NCBI RefSeq assembly: GCF_023639785.1
Contig: NZ_CP098325.1
Span: forward strand, 1,426,001-1,490,000
Direction of reading: 5' to 3'
Source of the DNA: Leclercia adecarboxylata
GTDB lineage: Bacteria > Pseudomonadota > Gammaproteobacteria > Enterobacterales > Enterobacteriaceae
DNA: 64,000 nucleotides
Below the pieces are notes generated by a model. That model searched no databases and had not been told where the DNA came from. It was given only the letters and a program-made list of their open reading frames with translations. A program made the translations under genes and the position numbers. The stretch's first letter is position 1. The number at the start of each line of letters is the position of its first letter. Positions 56,501-64,000 of this stretch are shown piece after piece.

Positions 56501-56616
56501 GGTACATAGGTAATTAACTTATAGTTAATTGACTTAAATTTACCCAGAATTACTATGTACCCATAGCTTGCTAAGCAATTTGGCAAATAAAAAATGCATT
56601 GAGACTCACTCTCAAT
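56501..56616. promoter_or_regulatory. Nested inverted repeats upstream of the IprA-like gene
   Basis: AATTAACT-TAT-AGTTAATT (56512-56530) is a perfect palindrome. It is enclosed by arms GGTACATAGGTAATT (56501-56515) and AATTACTATGTACC (56548-56561). Further on, TTGAGA-CTCAC-TCTCAA lies near 56600-56616. The 269-bp interval is very AT-rich and has no gene. Confidence 0.6.
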
Positions 56617-56715
56617 TAATAAACAACTTTTTCATTTAAACTCGGTCGTTTTATCTGCTGCGACAGGATCGTCGCACGGACACCTTTTAATAAAAAAAAC
56701 CTAAACAGGCATATT

Positions 56716-57339
56716 ATGTTAAGCATTTACAGTAAAAACAGCCGCCCGCAACAGGCGATGGAAGCGATTGTTGCAGCAACTGCAGGTTGCCCGGAAAAAA
56801 CATTAAAGAAATGGCAGAAAATTGTTACAGCCGACCCTGACCATATTCACATTGTTGTCAGCGGTGAAGTAGAAATCCGCCGTAACTCTGATGAGTTAAG
56901 CATGTTTATCATGCGCCAGTCGGGTTTTTTAGGGGTCTCCGCTATCTACAGCAATGCGTGCCATATGTACGGTCTGGCCCGTACCACCACGGTTATCCGT
57001 ACCATTAAAAAAACGGAATTTGAACGTCTGATTACCGAAAATAACCTCTGGGCAGAATTTACTCAGGTGCTGGTCTGGTATATTAGTATCCTCAGTAAAC
57101 GTGACGATGTTCTGGTTGCCCGCAGCGCCTATTCCGTGGTGCGCGAATTCCTGCTTGAAATTAACGACCTTATTGTTCAGCATAAACGAGATGTTAATGT
57201 TTATGACTATATTCAGGAATACACTAACCTGGCCCGCAGTACGATAATTAAAATTCTTTCCGACCTGAAAAAAGGTCATTACATTGTCGTCGAAAAAGGA
57301 AAGCTGGTTTCCATCAATACCCTTCCAGAACGCTACTGA
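56716..57339 (+). CDS. IprA/YaiV-family winged-helix transcriptional regulator
   Basis: 207 residues. N-terminal cyclic-nucleotide-binding-like domain without an evident ligand motif (HIHIVVSGEVEIRRNSDELSM), then a Crp-type winged helix. The C-terminus LKKGHYIVVEKGKLVSINTLPERY closely resembles the end of E. coli YaiV/IprA (inhibitor of hydrogen peroxide resistance). The gene is AT-rich against its neighbours, and its stop overlaps that of the convergent gspB by seven bases. It may control the type II secretion locus; this is an inference from proximity. Confidence 0.8.
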   Translation: MLSIYSKNSRPQQAMEAIVAATAGCPEKTLKKWQKIVTADPDHIHIVVSGEVEIRRNSDELSMFIMRQSGFLGVSAIYSNACHMYGLARTTTVIRTIKKTEFERLITENNLWAEFTQVLVWYISILSKRDDVLVARSAYSVVREFLLEINDLIVQHKRDVNVYDYIQEYTNLARSTIIKILSDLKKGHYIVVEKGKLVSINTLPERY

Positions 57340-57914
57340 AATTCCCGTCTGTCATCTCCTCCGGTTATTGCCGGGGGGGATTTTTGTGCGTCCTGCCCTC
57401 TATTCAGAACCTCATCTTCCGGCTGTGGCGGAATTTTTCCTTGAGAATAGTCCAATTGCTGCTCTTTCACGGCCTGCATAAAACGTTCCTGCAACGAAGG
57501 CGTATGCACTTCTTCATGCCTGTCGGACAGAGGCTGCTCGAGGGGTATCCCGTCCGGCGCCTGTTGCCAGTCGGCGTCGTTGTCCATGATCGGGCTCTCT
57601 TCCGGCGCCGGAAGCGGCGCCACCGGCAGCGGTTTTGGCTTCGGCTGCGGGAAGGGTTTAGACACATAGACGTAGTGCATGTCCGAAAGCTGTGTTTCCG
57701 GTTTAACCACCTTCACCGGTTTGGCGGCGGGAGCCGGATGACGCAGATCCCGCAGCAGATGGGCATATACCCCAACCGCGAGCATGGCGCACAGGCAAAT
57801 CAGGCTGGCCAGCAGCCCGTTCAGCACCTTTTTCATTGAGGGCAGGCGGTAGGAGAACCAGACCGCCTCCCCGGTGGTGTAACTGCGCTGGGCAGCCAGA
57901 CATATTGTAGACAT
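57333..57914 (-). CDS. gspB: Type II secretion protein GspB
   Basis: 193 residues. One membrane helix (VLNGLLASLICLCAMLAVGVYAHLL, about 31-55), a proline-rich periplasmic linker (PQPKPKPLPVAPLPAP) and a short C-terminal domain. It is the GspB/PulB-type partner of GspA that helps bring the secretin to the outer membrane. Its ATG overlaps the gspA stop (TGATG). The protein is of about PulB length (174) and longer than E. coli GspB (139). Confidence 0.82.
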   Translation of the reverse strand: MSTICLAAQRSYTTGEAVWFSYRLPSMKKVLNGLLASLICLCAMLAVGVYAHLLRDLRHPAPAAKPVKVVKPETQLSDMHYVYVSKPFPQPKPKPLPVAPLPAPEESPIMDNDADWQQAPDGIPLEQPLSDRHEEVHTPSLQERFMQAVKEQQLDYSQGKIPPQPEDEVLNRGQDAQKSPPAITGGDDRREFQ

Positions 57915-59467
57915 CAGTGCGTTTCTCCCTGCGTCAGCGGTGTCACAATGGCGGGGGTGGTATTGTTAACGCGCATCAACTGCATCAGGGTCTCTTTCCC
58001 CGGCAGACCGTCGACGTGCAAATGCATTTTTTGCTGAAATTCCCGGGTACGGTTCACCAGGGTCTGGGTCCATGTATGGGCGTGCGTTTCCGGTTGATGC
58101 AGCGCCAGGCTCAGTTGAGTATCGACCCAGTCGAGATCCTGTTTATCACTGCCCGCGCCTACGGCCTCTTTTCCACCAGGCGTCAGGCGGTGCAGCAGGG
58201 TATAGTTGCCGGTAGCATGCTGAGTAAACCAGTTCCGGCTCACCTGCCAGGTACGGTTGTTCATCAGCAGATCGAGAGAGTCTTTCCCCACCCGCGCCAC
58301 CACGGCATAGTTCAGATGATCCCCGGTCTTCAGCTCGCTGATCCACGGATAGCCTTCCTGCTCCAGCGTCATTAACGGCGCGCTGCCCTGTTTGCACTGC
58401 AAATTGACCCGGCCAGCGTTCTGGCAAAGCGCTTCATCGGCAGAGGTATCGTATCCCCACATGGTATACAGCTGGTGCATGGCATCCGGTTGATTCACCA
58501 CCTCGCGCTCGATCGCGGGCTGTACCGGCATCTCAGTTTTCTTCACGGAAGGGATCCAGCGGGCCGGCACCGGCGGTTTGAATGGCAGCGCCGCAGTGAT
58601 GGCAGGAGAGAAGTGCCAGCCGCAGGCAGCAAATACCACGCAGGCGAACAGCCCCACGGCCGCCAGACGCTTATTGCTGCGTTTGACCGGTAACACTTCA
58701 CCTGCCGCCAGGCGCAAATGGCGCGTCCCCACCAGCCCGGCACGTTCAGTCCATGCGGCCAGCAGCGCCAGGTGCGCCAGCGCGTTCAGCTGGCTGACGG
58801 AACCTTTTGTCAGGGCCTGCATCCGGCGAATGCGGGCGGGGGTAAACGGCGAGACGTCCGCGCCCTGGTGGGCAATATGCGCCTGAATATAGTCAGAACA
58901 CTCGCGGCCGGTGAGGGCGCGCAGCGTATGGCGCGTATGCACCCGGGAGCCGAGGCCGGAGTGGGCCATCAGACGCGCCTCCTGATCCGGGGTGCCGGTC
59001 AGCAGGATGGTCAGCGGCAAATCACACTCCTGGGCGCGGGTCAGCAGCATGCCCAGTATCTCCCAGCCGTTGTCGCGCATCGCCTGGATTGCAGAAATAT
59101 TCAGCACCAGCCCCTGGGTGCGGCAGCGCGGAAATACCTCATGCCATTGGCGCAGCACTGCATCAATGGCATGAAGTCTGTTTTTGGCATCGGTGTTCTT
59201 CGGGTTGAGCTTATAGAGCAGGGCGCTGGCGCTCAGTTTCGGAAATGCATTGAGGGTCATTCCGGCAGGCGTCTGCGCCAGCAGTTCACTGCTGAACTGG
59301 CTGAGCAGGGATTCGTCATCGGAAAACAGCCCCATAATCCCCGGCGTCCGCGATTTATCCTTCAGCATGCCGAACACATCCTGATGGTAGGGCACGAAAA
59401 ATTTCCCCGCAGCGTGCGTCACCTTGCTGAAAGGCTGACCTGCGAATTTAAAATGGCTGAGATACAT
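57914..59467 (-). CDS. gspA: Type II secretion protein GspA with degenerate ATPase site
   Basis: 517 residues, ExeA/GspA-type. It begins with YLSHFKFAGQPFSKVTHA, the usual ExeA-like start. At the Walker A position the sequence is GLFSDDESLLSQF, without the G-x-x-G-x-G-K-[ST] of ExeA; the Walker B region is LVLNISAIQAM, without the D-E pair. It has a membrane helix near 269-288, then a periplasmic part with a C39-like segment (ALCQNAGRVNLQCKQGSAPL) and a C-terminal peptidoglycan-binding domain (REFQQKMHLHVDGLPGKETLMQLM). GspAB is known to push secretin through peptidoglycan; here ATP use is doubtful. Confidence 0.85.
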   Translation of the reverse strand: MYLSHFKFAGQPFSKVTHAAGKFFVPYHQDVFGMLKDKSRTPGIMGLFSDDESLLSQFSSELLAQTPAGMTLNAFPKLSASALLYKLNPKNTDAKNRLHAIDAVLRQWHEVFPRCRTQGLVLNISAIQAMRDNGWEILGMLLTRAQECDLPLTILLTGTPDQEARLMAHSGLGSRVHTRHTLRALTGRECSDYIQAHIAHQGADVSPFTPARIRRMQALTKGSVSQLNALAHLALLAAWTERAGLVGTRHLRLAAGEVLPVKRSNKRLAAVGLFACVVFAACGWHFSPAITAALPFKPPVPARWIPSVKKTEMPVQPAIEREVVNQPDAMHQLYTMWGYDTSADEALCQNAGRVNLQCKQGSAPLMTLEQEGYPWISELKTGDHLNYAVVARVGKDSLDLLMNNRTWQVSRNWFTQHATGNYTLLHRLTPGGKEAVGAGSDKQDLDWVDTQLSLALHQPETHAHTWTQTLVNRTREFQQKMHLHVDGLPGKETLMQLMRVNNTTPAIVTPLTQGETH

Positions 59468-59550
59468 AACGACACACCCTGGGATGACAGAAACAGATAT
59501 TCGCTGCTGAAAGTACGGGAGAGTGCAAGGAGGGTCAATTTACAGTCTGG

Positions 59551-59609
59551 AGAAAAATATCCTGAATATCAGGCCTAACATCCCCCCTGGTGAGGGTCAA
59601 TATTTTTCT
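59551..59609. promoter_or_regulatory. Inverted repeat in the gspA-gspC divergent region
   Basis: AGAAAAATAT (59551-59560) and ATATTTTTCT (59600-59609) are perfect inverted arms, and AGGGTCAAT occurs twice (59531 and 59593). The site is in the 258-bp region that must hold both gsp promoters. Confidence 0.45.
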
Positions 59610-59725
59610 GCATTAAAGTTAATGGCAAAGCTAATGGAGCGACAGGCCAGGCATTATTAAGATGAACGGAAATTTGGTGCAGCGTCAGGCTGCGTATTTC
59701 TGCATTTTAAAAGGCCCGTTAAATA

Positions 59726-60502
59726 ATGAAGATGCAGCGCTTATATGGACTGATCACGCCCTGCGTAATGTTTATTCTGCTGATTTTTAGTGGACAGCAG
59801 GGATATGTCGTCTTCAAACAGTACAAAAAAATCAGTGAAAAGCTCGCGGATCCTGATTATGCGATGAGCAGCGAGCCGGTTAAGGTGCAGGAATTTGCCC
59901 TGTTTCAGCCTGCCGTCTATCAGGACACCCCGCAGCGCACGCCGGTGAAATCGCCGCTCGGCGCCGAGGTGGAGGGCATTATCAACAGTGACGAAGCGTG
60001 GATGTCATTTGCCGTCATTAAAACCCCCTCCGGGCAGCAGAGCTACCGGGAAGGCGAGAGCCTGACGGGCTACAGCGATGCCTGGATTGAAGAGATCAAC
60101 CCCGACAGCGTAGTAATCAACTACCAGGGAAGCCCTCAGACGTTAACCCTGAAAAAGCCGGACTATTTTAAAGGCGACACCACGACTGTGCCCGTCCGGC
60201 GGCCAATGACCGATGCCGGGCTGGATAATTTACATCTCAACGACTATTTCGTGCTGAAGCCGCGGTTCGATCATGGGCAGCTCGAGGGCTATCAAATTAA
60301 GCCGAAAAATGCCTCCGCCTTTTTCAGCCATAGCGGACTGCAAAAAGGCGATGTGGTTGTGAAAGTGAATTCTGTCGATATGACGAAAGAAGAACAGGCG
60401 AAAAATATTATCGCCAGCTGGTCGAAGATGAGAGAAGCGGAAGTCGTCGTCAGACGTCGCGCCCACCTTGAAAATATTCGGGTTAATGTTTTAAACAATT
60501 AA
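59726..60502 (+). CDS. gspC: Type II secretion inner-membrane protein GspC
   Basis: 258 residues. One N-terminal membrane helix (LITPCVMFILLIFSGQQGYVVF), then the homology region that binds the secretin (IINSDEAWMSFAVIKTPSGQQSYREGES) and a C-terminal PDZ domain (FSHSGLQKGDVVVKVNSVDMT). GspC links the inner-membrane platform to GspD. It is the first gene of gspCDEF..., 13 bases before gspD. Confidence 0.9.
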   Translation: MKMQRLYGLITPCVMFILLIFSGQQGYVVFKQYKKISEKLADPDYAMSSEPVKVQEFALFQPAVYQDTPQRTPVKSPLGAEVEGIINSDEAWMSFAVIKTPSGQQSYREGESLTGYSDAWIEEINPDSVVINYQGSPQTLTLKKPDYFKGDTTTVPVRRPMTDAGLDNLHLNDYFVLKPRFDHGQLEGYQIKPKNASAFFSHSGLQKGDVVVKVNSVDMTKEEQAKNIIASWSKMREAEVVVRRRAHLENIRVNVLNN

Positions 60503-60515
60503 CAAGTGTAAAGCC

Positions 60516-62444
60516 ATGAAGAAAATGCCTTGGGCGTGTCTGGTATTGACCGCCGCCTCGCTCTATTCCAGTTCATTGCTGGCAGCCAATTTTAGCGCCA
60601 GCTTTAAAAATACCGATATTCGCGAATTTATCGATACCGTAAGCCGCAACCTGAATAAGACGATTCTTGTCGATCCGTCCGTACAGGGTACGGTTTCTGT
60701 CCGCACCTATAACGTGCTGACCGAGGATGAGTACTATCAGTTTTTCCTCAGCGTGCTGGACGTATACGGCCTGTCGGTGATCCCGATGGATAACGGTATG
60801 GTGAAAGTGGTGCGCTCAAGCGTGGCGCGAACCGCCGGGGTGCCGGTGGCCGACAGCAAAAATCCGGGTAAAGGTGATGAGATCATCACCCGGGTAGTGC
60901 GCATGGAAAACGTGCCGGTGCGCGAGCTGGCTCCGCTGCTGCGTCAGCTGAATGATGCCTCCGGCGTCGGTAACGTGGTCCATTTTGAGCCATCCAACGT
61001 GCTGCTGCTCACCGGTAAAGCCTCGGTGGTCAACCGGCTGGTGGATCTGGTGGAGCGCGTCGATCGCTCCGGGGTGCAGCGCCGGGAGATTGTCCCGCTG
61101 CGCTATGCCTCTGCGAAAGAACTCTCCGATATGTTGAACAACCTCAATAACGAGGAGCAGAAAGGGCAGAACGCCCCACAGCTGGCGACCAAAGTGGTGG
61201 CCGACGATGAAACCAACAGCCTGATTATCAGCGGCCCGCAAGAAGCCCGGGCGCGCACCCGGGCGCTGGTGAGCCAGCTGGATCGCGAGCAGAACAACGA
61301 AGGCAACACCCGCGTCTTCTATCTGAAATTTGCCAGCGCCAGCAAGGTGGTACCGGTGCTCACCGGTATCGGCGAGCAGCTGAAAGACAAGGCCGGGGCG
61401 GCGAAAAGCAAAACCTCGACGGCCAGTAACGATCTGAACATTACCGCCGATGAAGCCACCAACTCACTGGTGATCACCGCTCAGCCTAACGTGATGAACT
61501 CGCTGGAAAAGGTGATCGACAAGCTCGATATTCGCCGTCCACAGGTGCTGGTGGAGGCGATCATTGCTGAGGTGCAGGACGGGAGCGGTCTTGATCTTGG
61601 CGTGCAGTGGACCGGCAAACATGGCGGGGTGCAGTTTGGCGCCACCGGCCTGCCGATCAGCCAGATTAAGAACGGCACGATGAAGGGCACCAGCTTCACC
61701 GGCCTGGCAACCGGCTTCTTTAACGGCGACTTTGGCGCTCTGATGACCGCGCTCTCCACCGACGGTAAAAACGACATTCTCTCGACCCCGAGCGTTGTCA
61801 CCCTCGATAACAAAGAGGCCTCATTCAACGTCGGCCAGGATGTACCTGTGCTGTCCGGCTCGCAGACCACCAGCGGCGACAACGTCTTCAACTCGGTTGA
61901 GCGTAAAACCGTGGGTACCAAGCTGAAAATTGTGCCGCAGATTAACGACGGCGACATCATTCACCTCAAGATTGAGCAGGAAGTCTCCAGCGTCGACGCC
62001 AGCGCCACCGAAGATGCGAGCCTCGGCCCGACCTTCAACACCCGCACCATCAATAACGAAGTGATGGTGCACAGCGGGCAGACCGTGGTCCTCGGCGGAC
62101 TGATGGAGAACGTCACCAAGCAGAACGTCTCGAAGGTGCCGCTGCTGGGCGATATCCCGCTGGTAGGGCAGCTGTTCCGCTATACCTCCCAGGACACCAC
62201 GAAGCGTAACCTGATGGTCTTTATTCATACCACCGTCCTGCGTGACGACGACACCTACAGCGCGTCGTCGAAAGAGAAATACGACCAGATCCGTGCCCGC
62301 CAGCAGCAGCGTCTTGAGGAGAGAAAGCTCGGCATTATCGCGCCTGAAGACAATGCCGTGCTGCCCGCTTACCCGACTGCCGCCAGCAAGACGAAGAGCG
62401 TGGTCAGCACCACGTCAGCCAGCCGCAACCCGTTTAAAGAGTAA
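60516..62444 (+). CDS. gspD: Type II secretion secretin GspD
   Basis: 642 residues. Signal peptide ends in [11 protein letters not shown]0 domain ([21 protein letters not shown]), three N1-N3 domains with repeated [28 protein letters not shown] motifs, then the secretin core with [10 protein letters not shown] and [14 protein letters not shown]. It forms the outer-membrane channel. The C-terminal tail ([17 protein letters not shown]...) could be an S domain for pilotin binding; no pilotin gene is in the window. Confidence 0.95.
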   Translation: MKKMPWACLVLTAASLYSSSLLAANFSASFKNTDIREFIDTVSRNLNKTILVDPSVQGTVSVRTYNVLTEDEYYQFFLSVLDVYGLSVIPMDNGMVKVVRSSVARTAGVPVADSKNPGKGDEIITRVVRMENVPVRELAPLLRQLNDASGVGNVVHFEPSNVLLLTGKASVVNRLVDLVERVDRSGVQRREIVPLRYASAKELSDMLNNLNNEEQKGQNAPQLATKVVADDETNSLIISGPQEARARTRALVSQLDREQNNEGNTRVFYLKFASASKVVPVLTGIGEQLKDKAGAAKSKTSTASNDLNITADEATNSLVITAQPNVMNSLEKVIDKLDIRRPQVLVEAIIAEVQDGSGLDLGVQWTGKHGGVQFGATGLPISQIKNGTMKGTSFTGLATGFFNGDFGALMTALSTDGKNDILSTPSVVTLDNKEASFNVGQDVPVLSGSQTTSGDNVFNSVERKTVGTKLKIVPQINDGDIIHLKIEQEVSSVDASATEDASLGPTFNTRTINNEVMVHSGQTVVLGGLMENVTKQNVSKVPLLGDIPLVGQLFRYTSQDTTKRNLMVFIHTTVLRDDDTYSASSKEKYDQIRARQQQRLEERKLGIIAPEDNAVLPAYPTAASKTKSVVSTTSASRNPFKE

Positions 62445-62458
62445 GGACGAGACGCAAC

Positions 62459-63937
62459 ATGGATGGATTGAGTCAAGAGCTATGCACCAGCAACTACGCG
62501 AAAACCCACGGGATCCTTTTCTATCAGGATCGGGTCTGGGTACGTGATGATGCCCCGGCGTTTGCCCTGCTGGAGATGCGCCGGGTGCTGGGACGATCCT
62601 TCACCCCGACCCTTCTCACGGCCGAGGCGTTTGACGAGTTGCTGGCGAAAGTCTGGCAGCAGAACAGCGGCGTCTCCCAGCAGCTCGTGGACGATATGGA
62701 CGCCGATATTGACCTGATGGCGCTCACCGAGGAGATCCCGGACAACGAGGATCTGCTGGATAACGACGAAAACTCGCCGGTGATCCGCCTGATCAACGCC
62801 ATTCTTGGCGAAGCGGTGAAGGACAGTGCCTCGGATATTCATATCGAAACCTTCGAGCGCACCCTGAGCATCCGTTTTCGCGTCGACGGCGTGCTGCGCC
62901 CTGTGCTGCAACCGGCGCGCAAGCTGGCACCGCTGCTGGTGTCGCGCATCAAGGTAATGTCGAAGCTCGATATCGCTGAAAAACGCCTGCCGCAGGATGG
63001 CCGTATCTCCCTGCGCATTGGCCGTAAGGCCATCGACGTGCGTGTTTCCACCATTCCGTCCCAGTACGGCGAGCGGGTGGTTATGCGTCTGCTGGATAAA
63101 AGTAATCTCAAGCCGGACATTAACAAGCTGGGGCTTATCGATGAAGAGCTGTCGCAGCTGAAGGGACTGATTGGCCGTCCGCACGGCATTATCCTGGTCA
63201 CCGGCCCGACCGGTTCCGGGAAAAGTACCACCCTGTACGCCATTCTTTCGGCGCTGAACGGCCATGAACGCAACATTCTGACCGTTGAAGACCCGATCGA
63301 ATACGAGCTGGAAGGGGTCGGACAGACCCAGGTTAACCCGCGCGTGGACATGACCTTTGCCCGCGGGCTGCGCGCCATTCTGCGCCAGGACCCGGACGTG
63401 GTGATGATCGGTGAGATCCGTGACGGCGAAACCGCGCAAATCGCGGTGCAGGCGTCGCTGACCGGTCACCTGGTGATGTCCACGCTGCACACCAACAGCG
63501 CCGCCGGGGCCATTACCCGTCTGCGGGATATGGGGCTGGAATCCTTCTTAATCGGTTCATCGTTGCTCGGCGTCATTGCCCAGCGTCTGGTGCGTCGGCT
63601 GTGTACCCACTGCCGGACCACCAGTCCGCTGGACGACAATGAAAAAGTGCTGTTCAGCTTTATGGATACCCCGCCAAAAGCGATCTACCGCGCGGTGGGC
63701 TGCGAGCACTGCCGCCAGAGCGGCTATCAGGGGCGAGCCGGCATTCATGAGTTTCTGGTGGTGGACAGCGCGATGCGCCGTGCCATTCATGAAGATAAAG
63801 ATGAAATGTCCATCGAAACTGAGCTCTTCAAACAGGCCTACAGCCTGCGTGAGAACGGCCTGCTGAAGGTCATCAGCGGTGTCACCTCGCTGGAAGAGGT
63901 GATGCGCGTGACCGCCGAGCGGGGAGGGGATGCGTAA
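62459..63937 (+). CDS. gspE: Type II secretion ATPase GspE
   Basis: 492 residues. N1E domain, then the ATPase core: Walker [11 protein letters not shown], Asp box [12 protein letters not shown], Walker [15 protein letters not shown] and His box [16 protein letters not shown]. The zinc-binding tetracysteine motif is CTHC...CEHC near the C-terminus. It drives pseudopilus assembly at the cytoplasmic face. Its stop overlaps the gspF start by one base (TAATG). Confidence 0.96.
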   Translation: MDGLSQELCTSNYAKTHGILFYQDRVWVRDDAPAFALLEMRRVLGRSFTPTLLTAEAFDELLAKVWQQNSGVSQQLVDDMDADIDLMALTEEIPDNEDLLDNDENSPVIRLINAILGEAVKDSASDIHIETFERTLSIRFRVDGVLRPVLQPARKLAPLLVSRIKVMSKLDIAEKRLPQDGRISLRIGRKAIDVRVSTIPSQYGERVVMRLLDKSNLKPDINKLGLIDEELSQLKGLIGRPHGIILVTGPTGSGKSTTLYAILSALNGHERNILTVEDPIEYELEGVGQTQVNPRVDMTFARGLRAILRQDPDVVMIGEIRDGETAQIAVQASLTGHLVMSTLHTNSAAGAITRLRDMGLESFLIGSSLLGVIAQRLVRRLCTHCRTTSPLDDNEKVLFSFMDTPPKAIYRAVGCEHCRQSGYQGRAGIHEFLVVDSAMRRAIHEDKDEMSIETELFKQAYSLRENGLLKVISGVTSLEEVMRVTAERGGDA

Positions 63938-64000
63938 TGGCCTTCTACGCATGGACGGCCACCGACGCGGCGGGCAAAACCCGCCGCGGAACGCTGCAGG
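63937..64000 (+). CDS. gspF: Type II secretion platform protein GspF (partial, 3' end outside window)
   Basis: The frame begins at the ATG overlapping the gspE stop and reads [18 protein letters not shown], the usual GspF N-terminus. Only about 21 codons are inside the window. GspF is the polytopic inner-membrane platform protein. Confidence 0.85.
   Translation, partial: MAFYAWTATDAAGKTRRGTLQ

Overview
The window is a stretch of enterobacterial chromosome of fairly high GC. Most genes can be recognised one by one and follow the Escherichia coli K-12 order from iaaA to amiD: iaaA-gsiABCD, rimO, bssR, yliI, gstB, dacC, deoR, ybjG, mdfA, ybjI, ybjJ, rcdA, rybB, ybjL, ybjM, grxA, nfsA, rimK, ybjN, potFGHI, ybjO, rlmC, artJ, artMQIP, ybjP, ybjQ, amiD. 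The differences from that backbone (missing yliE/yliF, ybjH and ybjC; added carotenoid and type II secretion loci) suggest a yellow-pigmented member of the Enterobacteriaceae near Enterobacter, Leclercia or Cronobacter. I cannot name the species.

Region by region. 1-5915: end of the isoaspartyl peptidase gene iaaA and the glutathione importer gsiABCD. 5922-6665: nine tandem BIME units of about 83 bp. 6671-13210: accessory genes where E. coli has yliE/yliF: an NfsA-like nitroreductase, a DJ-1/PfpI protein, a GNAT acetyltransferase, then a small catabolic cluster (2-hydroxyacid dehydrogenase, RraA/HMG-aldolase-like protein, IclR regulator, MFS carrier) whose two promoter regions are visibly related. 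13211-25724: backbone genes, with an orphan PD-(D/E)XK-like gene between rimO and bssR and an extra PAP2 phosphatase in front of ybjG behind a PmrA/BasR-type box.

25768-36686 is an insertion of about 11 kb between rcdA and the sRNA gene rybB. It holds a low-GC acyltransferase, an unknown lipoprotein/membrane-protein pair, a DUF2239 gene with paired palindromes before it, and a carotenoid operon crtE-idi-crtY-crtI-crtB with convergent crtZ. There is no crtX, so the expected end product is free zeaxanthin. 36810-48219 returns to the backbone: rybB with its sigma-E promoter, ybjL to ybjN, the putrescine importer potFGHI with a candidate sigma-54 promoter, ybjO and rlmC. 48367-50510 is an unassigned two-component system inserted before the arginine importer genes artJ and artPIQM. 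54668-56446 is ybjP, ybjQ and amiD. From 56716 to the end there is an IprA/YaiV-type regulator and a divergent type II secretion locus, gspBA against gspCDEF, cut by the window end.

I saw no tRNA, rRNA, CRISPR array, transposase or phage gene. The best candidates for undescribed biology are the IclR-controlled catabolic cluster, the lipoprotein/membrane pair at 26974-29390, the PD-(D/E)XK-like orphan, and a GspA that has lost both Walker motifs.
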